Source of the DNA: Clostridiaceae bacterium
Lineage (GTDB): Bacteria > Bacillota > Clostridia > DSM-8532
Length of the DNA stretch: 6,805 nucleotides
Assembly (NCBI GenBank): GCA_012727625.1
Contig: JAAYGP010000162.1
Coordinates: 1-6,805, forward strand
Reading direction: 5' to 3'
Below the pieces are notes generated by a model that had not been told where the DNA came from, searched no databases, and worked only from the letters and a program-made list of their open reading frames with translations. Shown here piece after piece: positions 5,199 through 6,805 of the stretch (position 1 is the stretch's first letter; each line of letters starts with the position of its first letter). Both the position numbers and the translations under genes were made by a program.

Positions 5199-6805
5199 AT
5201 GAGAAAAAAGTTTTTTAAACTTATTTGCACTTTGCTTGCTGTTTTGATGATTCTGTCATTCGCAGCAGGGTGCACGACCCAACCACAAAGCAACACGACA
5301 ACGGCAACAAACTCAAACGGCACGACTCAGGAAAGCAGCACCAATGTAAAAGCCGAACCGGTTAAATTTTCAATAATGTTAAGGGCCGGACCGGATTTTA
5401 CGACTGAAAACAACCCATGGATCGACCAAATCAACGAAAAAGCCAATGCAGAGATAACATGGATCGCAGTTCCCACAGAGAATATCTGGGATAAAAGGAA
5501 TGTGACTATGGCATCAAACAACTATCCTGAAGTAATAATCATAGACACAACCCAAAGCTGTATAACAGATAATCTCTATGATCAAATGGTAAAAAACAAG
5601 ATTATTTTACCTTTAAATGATTATTTAAAGAACTGTGAAAACATAATGAAGTATACCCATGAGGTTGCATGGGATGCAATCAGACACAAAGACGGAAATA
5701 TTTATATGGTTCCCCGTTGTACTATTATACGCGAAGACTTCATGGGAATACGCAAAGACTGGAGAGAGAAGCTGAACATGCCTGTTCCTCAAACCATTGA
5801 TGACTGGCGTGCGTTGTATAAAGCCTTTGCAACAGGGGATCCGGACGAAAACGGAAAAGACGATACATACGGCGTCAGCGATGCCAATGAAATTATGAGT
5901 TATTCAGGAACCATCAATCTTGATTACTTCGCAAGAGCATGGCATGCAGACAAACAGTGGTATGACAACGGAAACGGAGAAGTTTTCTACGGTGTGTTTG
6001 CAAAGGACGGCAGGTTCAAATATGCCCTGGAGTTCTACAGACAGCTTAACGAAGATAAGTCTCTTGACCCTGATCTTATGACAAACAAGGGCAACAACTC
6101 AAAATTCGAGAAATTCTACAAAGGCGTTGTAGGATCAGCAAGGTATTTTGCCGGAAATCTTGACAGGGACCTTAACACATTAAGAAGCCTACAGCCCCAG
6201 GCTACAGTTGAACTTGTTGAATTCCCGACAGCTCCTGAATCAGCTCAATACCAGAACGAAAAAATTGTCCTGACAAATGCAGGTATATATAATGGATGGG
6301 CATTAACAAATAAGGCAAAAGGCAAAGAGCAGGCTATTCTCAATGTGTTCGACTGGATGCTCAGTGACGAAGGATGGGAAATCCTGGAATATGGCGCTAT
6401 CGGTGTTCATCATGTAAAGGAAGGCGACAAGATTGTAAAGCTTGAACCTGAATATACCAACTTCTCAAAATGGATAGGCCACTGCATGCTGTTCAGACGC
6501 CCCAATGACGAATCATTCTGGCTTAAGAACACTGTTCCCGATATATATGATTACCAGAAGGAATGGCTTGCAAAGAGTGTGCAATATATCAAAGACAATA
6601 CAATACAAAAAGGTCTTTTGGGAATTTACTCAAGCAAGGAACTTGAGTTCTACAAGAAAGACATATTCACAAAGAAATTCGTAGAAATCTGTGCTGAGAT
6701 TATCTATGGTGAAAAACCGCTGGACGCCTGGGATGAATTCATCGAGCAGGTTTATGCGGAAGGTTGGGAAGTTGTATCCAGGGAATATAACGAGTTCTAT
6801 AAGAC
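5199..6805 (+). CDS. Extracellular solute-binding lipoprotein, LplA/YtcQ type (3' end beyond window)
   Basis: Substrate-capturing lipoprotein of the importer, anchored outside the membrane. My translation stays open for 535 full codons to the window edge; the family is usually about 500-560 residues, so little is missing. Seen: a lipoprotein signal peptide MRKKFFKL with a hydrophobic core, lipobox AAGC and lipidated Cys25 (the -3 residue is Ala, less common than Leu). A Thr/Ser/Asn/Gln-rich linker follows (about 26-52), then the type-1 binding fold. Residues 214-225, DPDENGKDDTYG, form an EF-hand-like loop (Asp214, Asp216, Asn218, Lys220, Asp222), matching the spacing of the calcium loop known in AlgQ1/AlgQ2. 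I count 16 tryptophans, fitting a carbohydrate-stacking cleft. The ATG at 5199 is supported by GGGGGGA 8 nt upstream and by the signal peptide. The substrate is probably an oligosaccharide (plant or uronate polymer possible), but this is inferred only. Confidence 0.93.
   Translation, partial: MRKKFFKLICTLLAVLMILSFAAGCTTQPQSNTTTATNSNGTTQESSTNVKAEPVKFSIMLRAGPDFTTENNPWIDQINEKANAEITWIAVPTENIWDKRNVTMASNNYPEVIIIDTTQSCITDNLYDQMVKNKIILPLNDYLKNCENIMKYTHEVAWDAIRHKDGNIYMVPRCTIIREDFMGIRKDWREKLNMPVPQTIDDWRALYKAFATGDPDENGKDDTYGVSDANEIMSYSGTINLDYFARAWHADKQWYDNGNGEVFYGVFAKDGRFKYALEFYRQLNEDKSLDPDLMTNKGNNSKFEKFYKGVVGSARYFAGNLDRDLNTLRSLQPQATVELVEFPTAPESAQYQNEKIVLTNAGIYNGWALTNKAKGKEQAILNVFDWMLSDEGWEILEYGAIGVHHVKEGDKIVKLEPEYTNFSKWIGHCMLFRRPNDESFWLKNTVPDIYDYQKEWLAKSVQYIKDNTIQKGLLGIYSSKELEFYKKDIFTKKFVEICAEIIYGEKPLDAWDEFIEQVYAEGWEVVSREYNEFYK

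Noticed and set aside
5327..5521. Minus-strand frame opposite the binding protein
   Set aside because: It is antisense to a continuous lipoprotein reading frame with signal peptide; its hydrophobic look comes from the complement of the coding strand.
1..6805. Mobile elements, CRISPR arrays, tRNA or rRNA genes
   Set aside because: No transposase or integrase motifs, no regularly spaced repeats and no recognisable RNA-gene sequences were seen; almost all DNA is accounted for by five genes and one control region.

Overview
The window looks like a piece of a low-GC Firmicute (clostridial) chromosome. The evidence is AT-rich intergenic DNA, frequent AGA/AGG and ATA codons, strong purine-rich Shine-Dalgarno sites, a lipoprotein-type substrate-binding protein, and a YesM/YesN-style two-component pair next to an LplA/B/C-style sugar transporter. 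A polysaccharide-degrading clostridium fits well, but the sequence alone does not fix the genus.

Layout. On the minus strand, reading leftwards from about 2978, lie an AraC-type response regulator (1356-2978) and then a membrane sensor histidine kinase that starts at 1359 and runs off the left edge (ATP-binding domain not seen). The two overlap by ATGA and are evidently one operon. A 315-bp divergent control region (2979-3293) follows. On the plus strand are two MalF/MalG-type ABC permeases (3294-4247 and 4258-5133) and an extracellular solute-binding lipoprotein (5199 to beyond 6805, C-terminus cut off). There is no ATPase gene here.

How they work together (inference from family knowledge). 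The lipoprotein would capture an oligosaccharide outside the cell, and the two permeases would form the channel. A multitask MsmX/MalK-type ATPase encoded elsewhere would supply the energy. The histidine kinase would sense the sugar or a sugar-loaded protein, and the phosphorylated regulator would activate the divergent transporter operon.

The most useful new observation is in the divergent region: two 17-bp direct repeats (GGTNAAAANTACAAACC, 15/17 identical) whose starts lie 53 bp apart, close to five helical turns. They sit upstream of a promoter with a perfect -10 but a poor -35, so they are good candidates for the response regulator's operator. A second point is an EF-hand-like calcium loop in the binding protein, resembling that of the alginate-binding proteins AlgQ1/AlgQ2. 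I see no mobile element, CRISPR array, RNA gene or clearly novel system; this is an ordinary but well-organised carbohydrate-uptake locus.
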